DNA from: an uncultured Prevotella sp. | GTDB taxonomy: Bacteria; Bacteroidota; Bacteroidia; Bacteroidales; Bacteroidaceae | Length of the DNA: 14,489 nucleotides | Assembly (NCBI GenBank): GCA_934281565.1 | Contig: CAKQXI010000046.1 | Span: 1-14,489, forward strand | Direction: 5' to 3' | Shown: positions 1-6,778 of the stretch, in pieces | How the letters are laid out: each line of letters opens with the position of its first letter | Numbering within the stretch: the first letter of the stretch is position 1 | Notes under the pieces: generated by a model | The model's database searches: none | What the model was told of the DNA's origin: nothing | Seen by the model: only the letters and a program-made list of their open reading frames with translations | Translations under genes and position numbers: made by a program

Positions 1-634
1 TAGTCGAGATATGCAACTTGTCGGCATAGAAGCGTATTTGTCGTTCGGAACGGAAGTTGCGGTAAAGATGATGTAGGAATATCTCGTATACTTCTTTCTT
101 ATGCTTCAAGTCGCTCGTAACAGAACATTCTTCGTAAGGCATTTCCGCTATGCTCAGCCTTAGCACGTTGAACATAGACCGTATCATTTCCACCTTATAT
201 ATATGTTGGTGTCTGACGATGTCACGGATGATATGGAAGATGTCCAATGTCGATTTGTTTCGCTCTTTCGATAGATGGAACATGGCATCATTGGATATGA
301 ACTCGTCCACAAGGATACATTCTGCTTCAAAATCCTTGCTGATGTCAGTGATGTTTACTTGTTTTTGAAACGAGACGATAAGCATATCGTGAGCCGACAA
401 TCTTAGTTCATTGGCTGTGGAATCTATGTCGGATGGTTTTTCTGTCGTAATGACAAGATGCCCCTCTTTCACTAAGATAATTTTGGTAAAGAGCGTGCGC
501 TCTCTCATTATGTCGGCGAGATTGTTAGTCTCATTATCGCTGATGGAAAAATGGGCGGCATAGGCACCGAAAGTGTCACTCAGTTGATGCCGAGTGGCAA
601 ATTCCTCCAGATTGAAAACATGATGCTGCTTCAT
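1..634 (-). CDS. AraC-family transcriptional regulator, partial (3' end outside window)
   Basis: Reading the minus strand from the ATG at 634-632 gives 211 codons without a stop to the window edge, so the C-terminus is missing. The N-terminal ~170 residues fit the poorly conserved effector/cupin-like half of AraC regulators: there are short beta-like stretches such as KIILVKEGHLVITT (51-64), but no clear catalytic or binding motif. From about residue 178 the sequence follows the Bacteroidetes AraC pattern: a linker helix (HKKEVYEIFLHHLYRNFRSE), then the first helix-turn-helix (RQIRFYADKLHIS, 198-210), cut at its end. The start lies 14 nt after the stop of the MATE gene on the same strand, so the two are probably co-transcribed and the regulator may control the pump. 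The frame is also open a little upstream of 634 into the MATE gene, so the start is not certain. The target and inducer cannot be seen. Confidence 0.8.
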   Translation of the reverse strand, partial: MKQHHVFNLEEFATRHQLSDTFGAYAAHFSISDNETNNLADIMRERTLFTKIILVKEGHLVITTEKPSDIDSTANELRLSAHDMLIVSFQKQVNITDISKDFEAECILVDEFISNDAMFHLSKERNKSTLDIFHIIRDIVRHQHIYKVEMIRSMFNVLRLSIAEMPYEECSVTSDLKHKKEVYEIFLHHLYRNFRSERQIRFYADKLHIST

Positions 635-648
635 ATCGGCTTGTTGTT

Positions 649-2016
649 TTATGACACCATAGCTTGCGCTTTTTCCATCTTCTTCACTTCCCTAATAAAT
701 CGTCTCCAATATAGGAAGCCAGCAACAGAAAGTCCAAACGGAAAGGCTATCCAGATGCCAAGGATGCCCAAGCCTATAGGAAAACCAAGGGTATAACCCA
801 TTGGCAAATTGATGACGAAATAGGCAATGAAGGCATAGTATACCATCGGCTTGACACAAGCGATGCCTCGCAAGGCATTGGCAAAAGTATATTGGGTTCC
901 GTCACCAAACTGATAGATGACCAGTACGATGATGAGCATGGATACTATCTGTTGTACCTCTGCATTGTCGGTAAAAAGCCCACCAATTTGATGGCGAAAG
1001 ACAAGTACTGGTATTGCCATGATGGTGGATATGAAAAGCGAGAGGCGGAATCCATCATAGGCGTTGGCACGGACGGCGGCGAAATCTTTCTGTCCCACAA
1101 AGTGGCTTACACGGATAGACATAGCTGCTGCCAATCCCGACAATACGAGATAGAAAAGCTGTGAGGTGGTAATCATCACTTGATGGGCTGCAAGTGGTAT
1201 CGTGCCAAGCCATCCCACCATCACGCAACTCAGACTGAAAGCACCCGATTCCATGCCTAATTGCAATGCCACAGGCCATCCCAAGTGGTTAAGTTCTCGG
1301 AAGTCTTCCTTGTTGAAATGCTTGTGAATGATGTCATGGCGATAAGAGCGATAGCGTTTTCCTATGCAGACTACACCTACCAACGATAGTGCCATGAAAA
1401 TACGGGAACCCATCGTGGAAAGACCTGCTCCGAGCAAACCCAGCTCTGGGAAGATGCCTACGCCATAGATGAGCAACCAGTTGAAAAGGATATTGAAAAG
1501 ATTGCCCATAATCATAACCCACATCGAAACCTTGGTATGGGTGATTCCATCGAGAAATTGTTTCAAGGTATTGAATATGCCTACGAACAATATCGAAACG
1601 AGATTAACGATGAAGTAAGGACGGATGAGCGATAATAGTTCCTCTGGTTGTCCGATATGGGACAGGTTGAAGTAGAGGATGGTCATAATCAAGGTGAAGA
1701 TGATGCCTACAAGGAGGTTGGCAAGGAGTGAGTTCTTCACCTTTTGACCGATTTCATCCTCACGTTCCATGCCGTAGAGCCGTCCGACGATAGGAGTTAG
1801 TCCATAGGAAAATCCCATGTAAGCAATAAGTACCAGGGCAAAGATATTGTTAACCAATCCTGCCGCAGCTAATTCATGGGTACTGTGGTGACCTATCATC
1901 AAGGTATCGGCAAAGCCAAGCACAATGGTACCAAGTTGTCCTATGATAATAGGTATTCCGATGGAAAGAAGCTCCCTATAATGATGTTTATGTTTCTGTA
2001 TAACTTTTGTGTCCAT
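649..2016 (-). CDS. MATE-family multidrug/organic cation efflux pump
   Basis: This 455-residue protein has the usual length and layout of MATE antiporters: about 12 hydrophobic segments in two similar halves (roughly residues 15-185 and 235-410), joined by a polar loop with basic residues (around KRYRSYRHDIIHKHF). The first helix region IGIPIIIGQLGTIVLGFADTLMIG is typical, with the Asp (D37) in helix 1-2 that is common in NorM/DinF-type members. The family exports cationic drugs, dyes or metabolites across the inner membrane using Na+ or H+ gradients. Substrate cannot be read from sequence. It is first in a minus-strand unit, with an AraC regulator 14 nt downstream. A -7 type box lies 38 nt upstream of the ATG. 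The frame is intact. Hydrophobicity and length give strong family support; the subfamily is not assigned. Confidence 0.93.
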   Translation of the reverse strand: MDTKVIQKHKHHYRELLSIGIPIIIGQLGTIVLGFADTLMIGHHSTHELAAAGLVNNIFALVLIAYMGFSYGLTPIVGRLYGMEREDEIGQKVKNSLLANLLVGIIFTLIMTILYFNLSHIGQPEELLSLIRPYFIVNLVSILFVGIFNTLKQFLDGITHTKVSMWVMIMGNLFNILFNWLLIYGVGIFPELGLLGAGLSTMGSRIFMALSLVGVVCIGKRYRSYRHDIIHKHFNKEDFRELNHLGWPVALQLGMESGAFSLSCVMVGWLGTIPLAAHQVMITTSQLFYLVLSGLAAAMSIRVSHFVGQKDFAAVRANAYDGFRLSLFISTIMAIPVLVFRHQIGGLFTDNAEVQQIVSMLIIVLVIYQFGDGTQYTFANALRGIACVKPMVYYAFIAYFVINLPMGYTLGFPIGLGILGIWIAFPFGLSVAGFLYWRRFIREVKKMEKAQAMVS

Positions 2017-2053
2017 TTCTTTCTGTGTTTCTTTTTGTCAGTTGAAAACCTTG

Positions 2054-2061
2054 CAAAGGTA
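2054..2061 (-). promoter_or_regulatory. Bacteroidetes -7 box for the MATE-AraC unit
   Basis: On the minus strand this reads TACCTTTG, a perfect match to the Bacteroidetes -7 consensus TAnnTTTG, and is followed by CA as is common. It predicts transcription starting near 2047 and a leader of about 30 nt. The -33 element is weak: the nearest TTG on this strand sits 24 nt upstream rather than about 20. Confidence 0.6.
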
Positions 2062-2079
2062 CGAATATTTTCTGATTTA

Positions 2080-2111
2080 TTTGTTCAATCTAAAAAATAT
2101 TTGTAAATTCG
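2080..2111 (+). promoter_or_regulatory. Predicted promoter of the hexosaminidase gene
   Basis: TTTG at 2080-2083, then exactly 20 nt, then TAAATTCG at 2104-2111. This is one mismatch from TAnnTTTG. It predicts a start near 2118, about 20 nt before the ATG at 2139. It overlaps the opposite-strand promoter region of the MATE gene, so the two units are divergent from one shared gap of 122 nt. Confidence 0.55.
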
Positions 2112-2138
2112 CAGCAAAAATCAAAACACATATAGTTC

Positions 2139-4151
2139 ATGACTAACAAATCACACAATCTATTGATTCTCTTAGGAGGATTTTTTCTTGCGTCTCCAAT
2201 CTATGCACAGAGTTTGTTGCCTATGCCACAACAGGTAACGATGAACAAAGGTATGTTTCGTATGGATGGTGGAGCCGTGAAAGTGGAAAACGAAGTAGGA
2301 CCAGAGGCTGAAAGCATCTACACGATGGCTTGGCAACAGCAAAACAAGCCGACAGCCAAGCGTGTTGTAAGATATACCAAGTTGGACAATGCTTCCTCAC
2401 CAGAGGCTTATCGCTTGCATATCGCTCCAGATACCATTCTGGTAAGTGCCTCTACTGCAGAGGGCTTTATGCGTGCTTGGCAAACATTCGGACAATTGTC
2501 TACCAAACGTGGCGTTCCTTGTTGTGACATCGTTGATGCTCCTGCTTACAAGTGGCGTGGTTTGATGCTCGATGTCTCTCGACATTTCTTCCCTATATCC
2601 TATCTTAAGAAGCAGATAGATGTGATGGCACAATATAAGTTCAATCGCTTGCACATCCATCTGACGGATGCCGCAGGATGGCGTATGGAAATCAAACGCT
2701 ATCCTCGTTTGACTAATTTCGCTGCTTGGCGCCCACAAGCATTGTGGAAAGACTGGAACAAGGAGGGGAACCGCTATTGTCCAGAAGATTCTACAGGTGC
2801 CTATGGTGGTTATTATACACAGGATGAATTGCGCGACTTAGTGAAATATGCGGAACAGAGAGGTATTACGATAGTGCCAGAGATAGAGATGCCTGGTCAT
2901 TCGGAAGAAGTACTTACCGCTTATCCAGAGCTTTCTTGTACCCATGAACCTTATAAGCAAGCCGACTTCTGTCCTGGTAGTGTGGCTACTTATGATTTCT
3001 TGGAGAATGTATTGAAAGAAGTGATGGATGTGTTCCCATCTCATTATATCCATGTAGGTGGTGATGAGGCTGCCAAGAAGTCATGGCCTTCATGTCCGCT
3101 TTGCCAGAAGAAGATGAAAGAACTTGGCATTGATAAGGTTGACGGACTTCAAGCATACTTGATAGCACACATGGGTAAGTTCTTGAGTGAGCATGGTCGC
3201 CAACTTGTAGGATGGGATGAAGTGATAGCAGGCAACTTGGCTAAGAACACCACAGTGATGGTATGGCGTGGTACCGAGTTGGCTCATGAGGCTATCAAGC
3301 ATGGCTATGATGTAGTGCTTTCACCGGGAGCTTATTGCTATTTTGATTCTTATCAAGATGCGCCAAAGACACAGCCAGAGGCGATAGGAGGTTTCTTGAC
3401 TACGGAGAAAGTATATAGTTATGTACCAGGCAGCGATCTTCCAGAGGCTGAACGTAGTAAGATTACGGGTGTACAAGCCAATCTCTGGGCAGAGTATATT
3501 CCTACGGCAGAGCATGCGGAGTATATGCTTTATCCTCGTGCCTTGGCTTTGGCAGAGATAGGATGGAATGGTACGAAGACCAAGAATTACCCAGAGTTCA
3601 AGGCTCGTGCCTTGAGCCAGATAGAGCATTTGAAAGCTCAAGGCGTTCATCCTTTCGACTTAAAGAATGAGGTGGGTGAACGAAAGCAAACTTTCTCTTT
3701 GGTAGAACATAAGGCTCGTGGTGCCAAGGTCATTTACAATCACCCTTACAATCGTTCTTATACGGCAGGTGGCGACCAAGCACTGGTAGATGGCAAGTGT
3801 GGTGGCTGGGCACATGGCGATGGTCGTTGGCAGGGTTTCATTGGCAAAGACTGTTTTGATGTTACCATTGACCTTGGCAAGATGACCAAGATAAGCAGTG
3901 TTGGCACTAATTTTATGCAGAGTTGTGGTCCTGAGATATTCTATCCATCCCAATATATCGTTTCTATAAGCAATGATGGACAAAGTTTCACCACTGTCTG
4001 CGACCAGAGATTTGAGTCGAAAAAAGACCCTCAGATTGATGTCAAGACTCTTGCTTGGAAAGGAAACAAGGTTGCTCGCTATGTTCGTGTCCAGGCAAAG
4101 CCAAGTACTTTTGGAGGTTGGTTGTTTGCTGATGAGGTGATAGTGAAATAG
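2139..4151 (+). CDS. Secreted beta-N-acetylhexosaminidase, GH20, with C-terminal discoidin-like domain
   Basis: The 670-residue product has a signal peptide (hydrophobic residues 8-20, probable cleavage in IYA/QS after residue 23). Residues ~25-135 match the GH20b alpha/beta domain. The TIM-barrel catalytic domain starts near 137 (YKWRGLMLDVSRHFFP) and contains LHIHLTDAAGWRMEIK (171-186), PEIEMPGHS (247-255), the catalytic pair D309-E310 in HVGGDEAAK, and the late barrel Trp W450 in NLWAEY. GH20 enzymes use the substrate N-acetyl group as nucleophile, held by the Asp, with Glu as acid/base, to release terminal GlcNAc or GalNAc. Residues ~525-670 look like an F5/8 type C (CBM32-like) domain, which often binds sugars. 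There is no lipobox Cys, so a periplasmic or exported location is inferred. It likely serves host glycan, chitin-oligosaccharide or peptidoglycan turnover. No adjacent SusC/D genes are seen, so this is not a visible PUL. Confidence 0.95.
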   Translation: MTNKSHNLLILLGGFFLASPIYAQSLLPMPQQVTMNKGMFRMDGGAVKVENEVGPEAESIYTMAWQQQNKPTAKRVVRYTKLDNASSPEAYRLHIAPDTILVSASTAEGFMRAWQTFGQLSTKRGVPCCDIVDAPAYKWRGLMLDVSRHFFPISYLKKQIDVMAQYKFNRLHIHLTDAAGWRMEIKRYPRLTNFAAWRPQALWKDWNKEGNRYCPEDSTGAYGGYYTQDELRDLVKYAEQRGITIVPEIEMPGHSEEVLTAYPELSCTHEPYKQADFCPGSVATYDFLENVLKEVMDVFPSHYIHVGGDEAAKKSWPSCPLCQKKMKELGIDKVDGLQAYLIAHMGKFLSEHGRQLVGWDEVIAGNLAKNTTVMVWRGTELAHEAIKHGYDVVLSPGAYCYFDSYQDAPKTQPEAIGGFLTTEKVYSYVPGSDLPEAERSKITGVQANLWAEYIPTAEHAEYMLYPRALALAEIGWNGTKTKNYPEFKARALSQIEHLKAQGVHPFDLKNEVGERKQTFSLVEHKARGAKVIYNHPYNRSYTAGGDQALVDGKCGGWAHGDGRWQGFIGKDCFDVTIDLGKMTKISSVGTNFMQSCGPEIFYPSQYIVSISNDGQSFTTVCDQRFESKKDPQIDVKTLAWKGNKVARYVRVQAKPSTFGGWLFADEVIVK

Positions 4152-4152
4152 T

Positions 4153-4168
4153 ATAAGCAGCTTATTTT
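4153..4168 (+). terminator. Weak candidate terminator after hexosaminidase
   Basis: ATAAG at 4153-4157 pairs with CTTAT at 4161-4165 across a 3-nt loop, followed by TTT. The stem has only one G-C pair, so termination would be weak at best. It starts one base after the stop codon. Confidence 0.3.
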
Positions 4169-4267
4169 ACACTCTCGCAGATTAACGAAGATTTTTATTC
4201 TTTGGATGCTTGGTTAGGGTGTGAAAGAAGAAAATATAAGCAAAAAGGCAAAAAATCTATCAAATTG

Positions 4268-4299
4268 TTTGGCAGAATCAGATAAAAATGCTACTTTTG
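4268..4299 (+). promoter_or_regulatory. Promoter of the aromatic amino acid operon
   Basis: TTTG at 4268-4271, a 20-nt spacer, then TACTTTTG at 4292-4299, a perfect match to the Bacteroidetes -33/-7 consensus. It predicts a start near 4306, leaving about 59 nt before the leader peptide ATG at 4365 and about 265 nt before pheA. The stretch 4170-4267 upstream of it shows nothing I can assign. Confidence 0.75.
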
Positions 4300-4314
4300 C
4301 AAGCGAATAAGAGT

Positions 4315-4345
4315 TTCGGATAGTCCGAATACATCTGTTCGGAAT
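4315..4345 (+). promoter_or_regulatory. Two mutually exclusive hairpins in the operon leader
   Basis: TTCGGA (4315-4320) pairs perfectly with TCCGAA (4324-4329) over a 3-nt loop. The same TCCGAA can instead pair with a second TTCGGA at 4338-4343 over an 8-nt loop. Both lie between the predicted transcription start and the leader peptide start. They could protect the 5' end or tune leader translation. The role is inferred. Confidence 0.4.
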
Positions 4346-4364
4346 AAATTAATTGGGTAAGACA

Positions 4365-4442
4365 ATGAAGAAGTTGAACGCATACTTTTACAGCTATTAC
4401 TTTTACTTTGCAAGCGATTGTGAAGCGGGAAGTTGCGTGTAA
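4365..4442 (+). CDS. Tyr/Phe-rich leader peptide of the aromatic operon attenuator
   Basis: A 25-codon frame starting MKKLNA and ending in TAA at 4440-4442. Residues 7-15 read YFYSYYFYF: five Tyr and three Phe among nine codons (4383-4409). Such a run is the hallmark of attenuator leader peptides, as in enterobacterial pheL, which is Phe-rich. Here both amino acids are represented, matching the operon, which makes both. The non-aromatic tail (SDCEAGSCV) contains codons GAA GCG GGA, whose bases 4424-4430 also form the antiterminator, so the peptide end seems set by RNA pairing. A ribosome stalled at the aromatic codons would leave these bases free; one at the stop codon would cover them. The peptide probably has no function of its own. 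Known: leader-peptide attenuation is well established in gamma-proteobacteria. Inferred: that this one works. Confidence 0.8.
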   Translation: MKKLNAYFYSYYFYFASDCEAGSCV

Positions 4443-4491
4443 ATTTCAACTTAGGATATAAGATTTAGAAATCTAACGAAACGGTCCCGCT
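4424..4491 (+). promoter_or_regulatory. Antiterminator pairing of the attenuator
   Basis: AGCGGGA at 4424-4430, inside the leader peptide, is perfectly complementary to TCCCGCT at 4485-4491, which is part of the 5' arm of the terminator. Seven pairs, five of them G-C. The loop between contains a small hairpin, AGATTT (4461-4466) with AAATCT (4469-4474), that would bring the two sides closer. Formation of this helix destroys the terminator, so it would give read-through when the ribosome stalls for lack of charged tRNA-Tyr or tRNA-Phe. Confidence 0.7.
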
Positions 4492-4514
4492 CTATAAGAG
4501 TGAGGACCGTTTTT
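4479..4514 (+). terminator. Intrinsic terminator of the attenuator
   Basis: ACGGTCC (4481-4487) pairs with GGACCGT (4504-4510). The stem continues inward with CGCTCT against AGAGTG, leaving an ATA loop and one bulged A at 4503. It is followed at once by a T-run (4510-4514), and two A residues before the stem can pair with the first Ts. It lies between the leader peptide stop and pheA, with 56 nt left before the pheA start, so it can only act as a conditional terminator for the operon. Confidence 0.85.
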
Positions 4515-4544
4515 CGTACAATATCATGGTCGAAATCCTATACA

Positions 4545-4559
4545 TCTATATTATATAGA
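4545..4559 (+). promoter_or_regulatory. A/T hairpin just upstream of pheA
   Basis: TCTATA (4545-4550) pairs with TATAGA (4554-4559) over a TTA loop. It ends at the purine-rich stretch AGAGAAAAGAGA that precedes the ATG at 4571 and may serve as a weak ribosome site. All pairs but one are A-U, so the effect on translation is likely small. Confidence 0.3.
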
Positions 4560-4570
4560 GAAAAGAGACA

Positions 4571-5407
4571 ATGAAAAGAATAGCAATACAGGGTGAGCTG
4601 GGGTCGTTTCATGACATTGCCGCCCATCAGTTCTTTGAGGGAGAGCAGATAGAACTAATCTGTTGCGCCACTTTTGAAGGGGTGTTCGAGAACATCAAGC
4701 GTGACCCTACCGTAGTGGGGCTTGTGGCAATAGAGAATACCATCGCTGGCAGTTTGCTGCACAATTATGAATTGCTTCGCCAAAGCGGAACCACCGTTGT
4801 GGGCGAACATAAGTTACACATAGAGCATAGCATCTGCTGTTTGCCCGAAGATGATTGGAGCACCATCAACGAAGTGCATTCACACCCTGTGGCACTGATG
4901 CAGTGTGGTAAGTTCCTTGCCAATCATCCCGACATCAAGGCAGTAGAGGCGGAGGATACGGCTGGTTCGGCAGCTTATATCGCCCAGCACAAAGTGAGAG
5001 GATGGGCAGCCATTTGCTCCAGCTATGCTGCCAAGATGTATGGCATGAAGGTGTTGCAAGAGGGTATTCATGACAATCCTCACAACTATACTCGTTTCCT
5101 CGTGGTATGCAATCCCCAGAAGGCTTCTCTCATTCGTCCTATTGAGAAAGTGAACAAGGCAAGCATCGTCTTCCGTCTCTTGCATGAGGAGGGTTCGTTG
5201 AGTAAGGTGCTTACCATATTGAGCTTCTATGGTGTCAATCTCACGAAGATACAGTCGCTTCCTATCATTGGGCAGGAATGGCAATATTTGTTCTATGTGG
5301 ACCTTACTTTTGCCAACCTTACACGATACAGGCAGAGTATTGATGCTATCACTCCACTTGTGAGCAAGATAAAGATCCTTGGGGAATACGAAGAAGGGGA
5401 TAGTTAA
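4571..5407 (+). CDS. pheA: Prephenate dehydratase with ACT domain
   Basis: Converts prephenate to phenylpyruvate, the Phe-specific step. The 278-residue monofunctional form has the periplasmic-binding-like catalytic domain over residues 1-180: start RIAIQGELGSFHDIAA, AIENTIAGSLLHNY (53-66) and the signature NYTRFLVV (172-179) with T174-R175-F176, required in this family. An ACT domain follows (~196-275: ASIVFRLLHEEGSLSKVLTILSFYGVNLTKI). In well-studied dehydratases the ACT domain carries an ESRP motif for Phe binding. Here the matching place reads QSLP (228-231), so feedback binding may differ. It is the first structural gene behind the attenuator, and there is no fused chorismate mutase because that activity is supplied by the DAHP synthase fusion downstream. 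The start is supported by alignment to the usual N-terminus. Confidence 0.95.
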   Translation: MKRIAIQGELGSFHDIAAHQFFEGEQIELICCATFEGVFENIKRDPTVVGLVAIENTIAGSLLHNYELLRQSGTTVVGEHKLHIEHSICCLPEDDWSTINEVHSHPVALMQCGKFLANHPDIKAVEAEDTAGSAAYIAQHKVRGWAAICSSYAAKMYGMKVLQEGIHDNPHNYTRFLVVCNPQKASLIRPIEKVNKASIVFRLLHEEGSLSKVLTILSFYGVNLTKIQSLPIIGQEWQYLFYVDLTFANLTRYRQSIDAITPLVSKIKILGEYEEGDS

Positions 5408-5410
5408 GAG

Positions 5411-5561
5411 TTTATAGTTTATAGTTAATAGTTTATAGCGGCTTCGCCGTATAGCAATAAGCAATAGCAAGTTTGCCCTATTAACTATCAACTATTAACT
5501 ATTAACTATAAACTATCACCTATCACCTATCACCTATCAATTGTAAACTATAAACTAAAAT
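5411..5561 (+). repeat. Heptanucleotide repeat array, inverted arms around a GC hairpin (locus 1)
   Basis: The gap between pheA and the aminotransferase is built of 7-nt units in register. The left arm (5411-5438) is four units of TTTATAG/TTAATAG. The centre (5439-5449) is CGGC-TTC-GCCG. After a short stretch with AGCAATA-like units, the right arm (5478-5561) is twelve consecutive heptads of the CTATNAA/CTATCAC kind (two of them degenerate: TTGTAAA and CTAAAAT), ending 6 nt before the next ATG. Left units are the reverse complement of right units, so a stem of up to about 28 pairs can form in RNA. No coding frame or -7 box was seen here. The function is unknown. Confidence 0.85.
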
Positions 5562-5567
5562 AACGTT

Positions 5568-6746
5568 ATGGTAGTACCAGCAAATAGAGTAACAGAAATA
5601 CAAGAATATTACTTCAGCAGGAAGCTGAAGGAGGTAGCCAAACTAAATGCCGAGGGACAGGACATTATCAGTCTTGCTATCGGTAGTCCAGATATGCCAC
5701 CATCCAAGCAGACGATAGATAAGCTCTGTGAGGTGGCTCAAGACCCTGCTGCCCATGGGTATCAGCCTACGGTGGGTATACCAGAACTACGCAAGGCAAT
5801 GGCTGGTTTCTATAAGCGTTGGTATAATGTAGATCTTGACTGGGCTTCTGAAATCCAGCCTTTGATAGGTAGCAAGGAAGGCATTTTGCACGTTACGCTC
5901 GCTTTCTGCAATGTGGGTGATGAGGTGCTGATTCCTAACCCTGGTTATCCTACCTATACGGCTATCAATAAGATTTTGGGTACTAAGATTACCTATTATA
6001 ACCTGCGTGAGGACAATGGATGGCAACCAGACTTCGACGAACTGGAGAAGATGGACCTAAGTCATGTGAAGCTCATGTGGACCAACTATCCTAATATGCC
6101 TACTGGAGGCAATGCTCGCATGGAAACTTACGAGAGACTGGTGAAGTTTGCGCAAGACCATGACATCGTGGTGGTGAACGACAATCCTTATTCACTTGTG
6201 CTCAACGAGCATCCTATGAGCATACTTCAGGTACCCGGTGCAAAAGATTGTTGCATTGAGTTCAACTCCATGAGCAAGAGCCATAATATGCCAGGGTGGC
6301 GTGTGGCTATGATTTCGAGCAACAAGACTTTTATTTCTTGGATATTGAAAGTAAAGAGCAATATCGACAATGGTTCTTTCCGAGGCATCCAGTTGGCTGC
6401 TGCCGAGGCTTACAACACCAACAGCGATGAGTGGCATCACGAGAACAACATCGTAAACTATCGCCGTCGTCGTGACATTGCCGAGGAAATCATGAAAGTG
6501 TTGGGCTGTACCTACGACCCTCAACAAGTGGGGATGTTCTTGTGGGGAAAGATACCAGAGCAATATACCGATGTAGAGGACTTGACGGAGAAGATACTTC
6601 ATGAGGCTCGTGTGTTCATTACTCCTGGCTTCATCTTCGGAAGCAACGGAAAGCGATATATTCGTATCAGCCTCTGTGCCAAGGATGAGAAAATGCACGA
6701 GGCGCTTGAACGTATCAAAGGAGTGTTTGGAAAAGAGAATAAATAA
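5568..6746 (+). CDS. PLP-dependent class I/II aminotransferase, probable aromatic aminotransferase
   Basis: The 392 residues match fold-type I aminotransferases: N-terminal substrate segment ISLAIGSPDMPP (34-45), YQPTVGIPELRKA (65-77), PNPGYPTY (123-130), NYPNMPTG (173-180), VNDNPYS (203-209), the Schiff-base lysine K237 in SMSKSHNMPGWR, and the carboxylate-binding R366 in RYIRISLC. These proteins move an amino group, usually from glutamate, to a 2-oxo acid. Placed between pheA and the DAHP synthase fusion, it most likely aminates phenylpyruvate and 4-hydroxyphenylpyruvate to Phe and Tyr. The specificity is inferred from context. A related family, LL-diaminopimelate aminotransferase, has similar motifs and is the main alternative. 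It sits 160 nt after pheA, across a repeat array, and 32 nt before the next gene. Confidence 0.88.
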   Translation: MVVPANRVTEIQEYYFSRKLKEVAKLNAEGQDIISLAIGSPDMPPSKQTIDKLCEVAQDPAAHGYQPTVGIPELRKAMAGFYKRWYNVDLDWASEIQPLIGSKEGILHVTLAFCNVGDEVLIPNPGYPTYTAINKILGTKITYYNLREDNGWQPDFDELEKMDLSHVKLMWTNYPNMPTGGNARMETYERLVKFAQDHDIVVVNDNPYSLVLNEHPMSILQVPGAKDCCIEFNSMSKSHNMPGWRVAMISSNKTFISWILKVKSNIDNGSFRGIQLAAAEAYNTNSDEWHHENNIVNYRRRRDIAEEIMKVLGCTYDPQQVGMFLWGKIPEQYTDVEDLTEKILHEARVFITPGFIFGSNGKRYIRISLCAKDEKMHEALERIKGVFGKENK

Positions 6747-6778
6747 TAAAACTTTCGTACATACAAAAAATACATGAT

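Noticed and set aside
1876..2106. A 76-codon plus-strand frame in the MATE promoter region
   Set aside because: It is mostly antisense to the MATE gene and runs through the divergent promoter region; its composition is not protein-like.
4306..4570. T-box or other metabolite riboswitch instead of a leader-peptide attenuator
   Set aside because: No T-box sequence or specifier-loop layout is seen, and the Tyr/Phe codon run with a terminator and matching antiterminator explains the region.
4880..5491. A 203-codon minus-strand open frame over pheA and the first repeat array
   Set aside because: Its first part is translated heptamer repeat and the rest is antisense to pheA; no domain seen.
5478..5561. 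CRISPR array
   Set aside because: Units are 7 nt with no spacers, so this is a simple tandem array, not a CRISPR.
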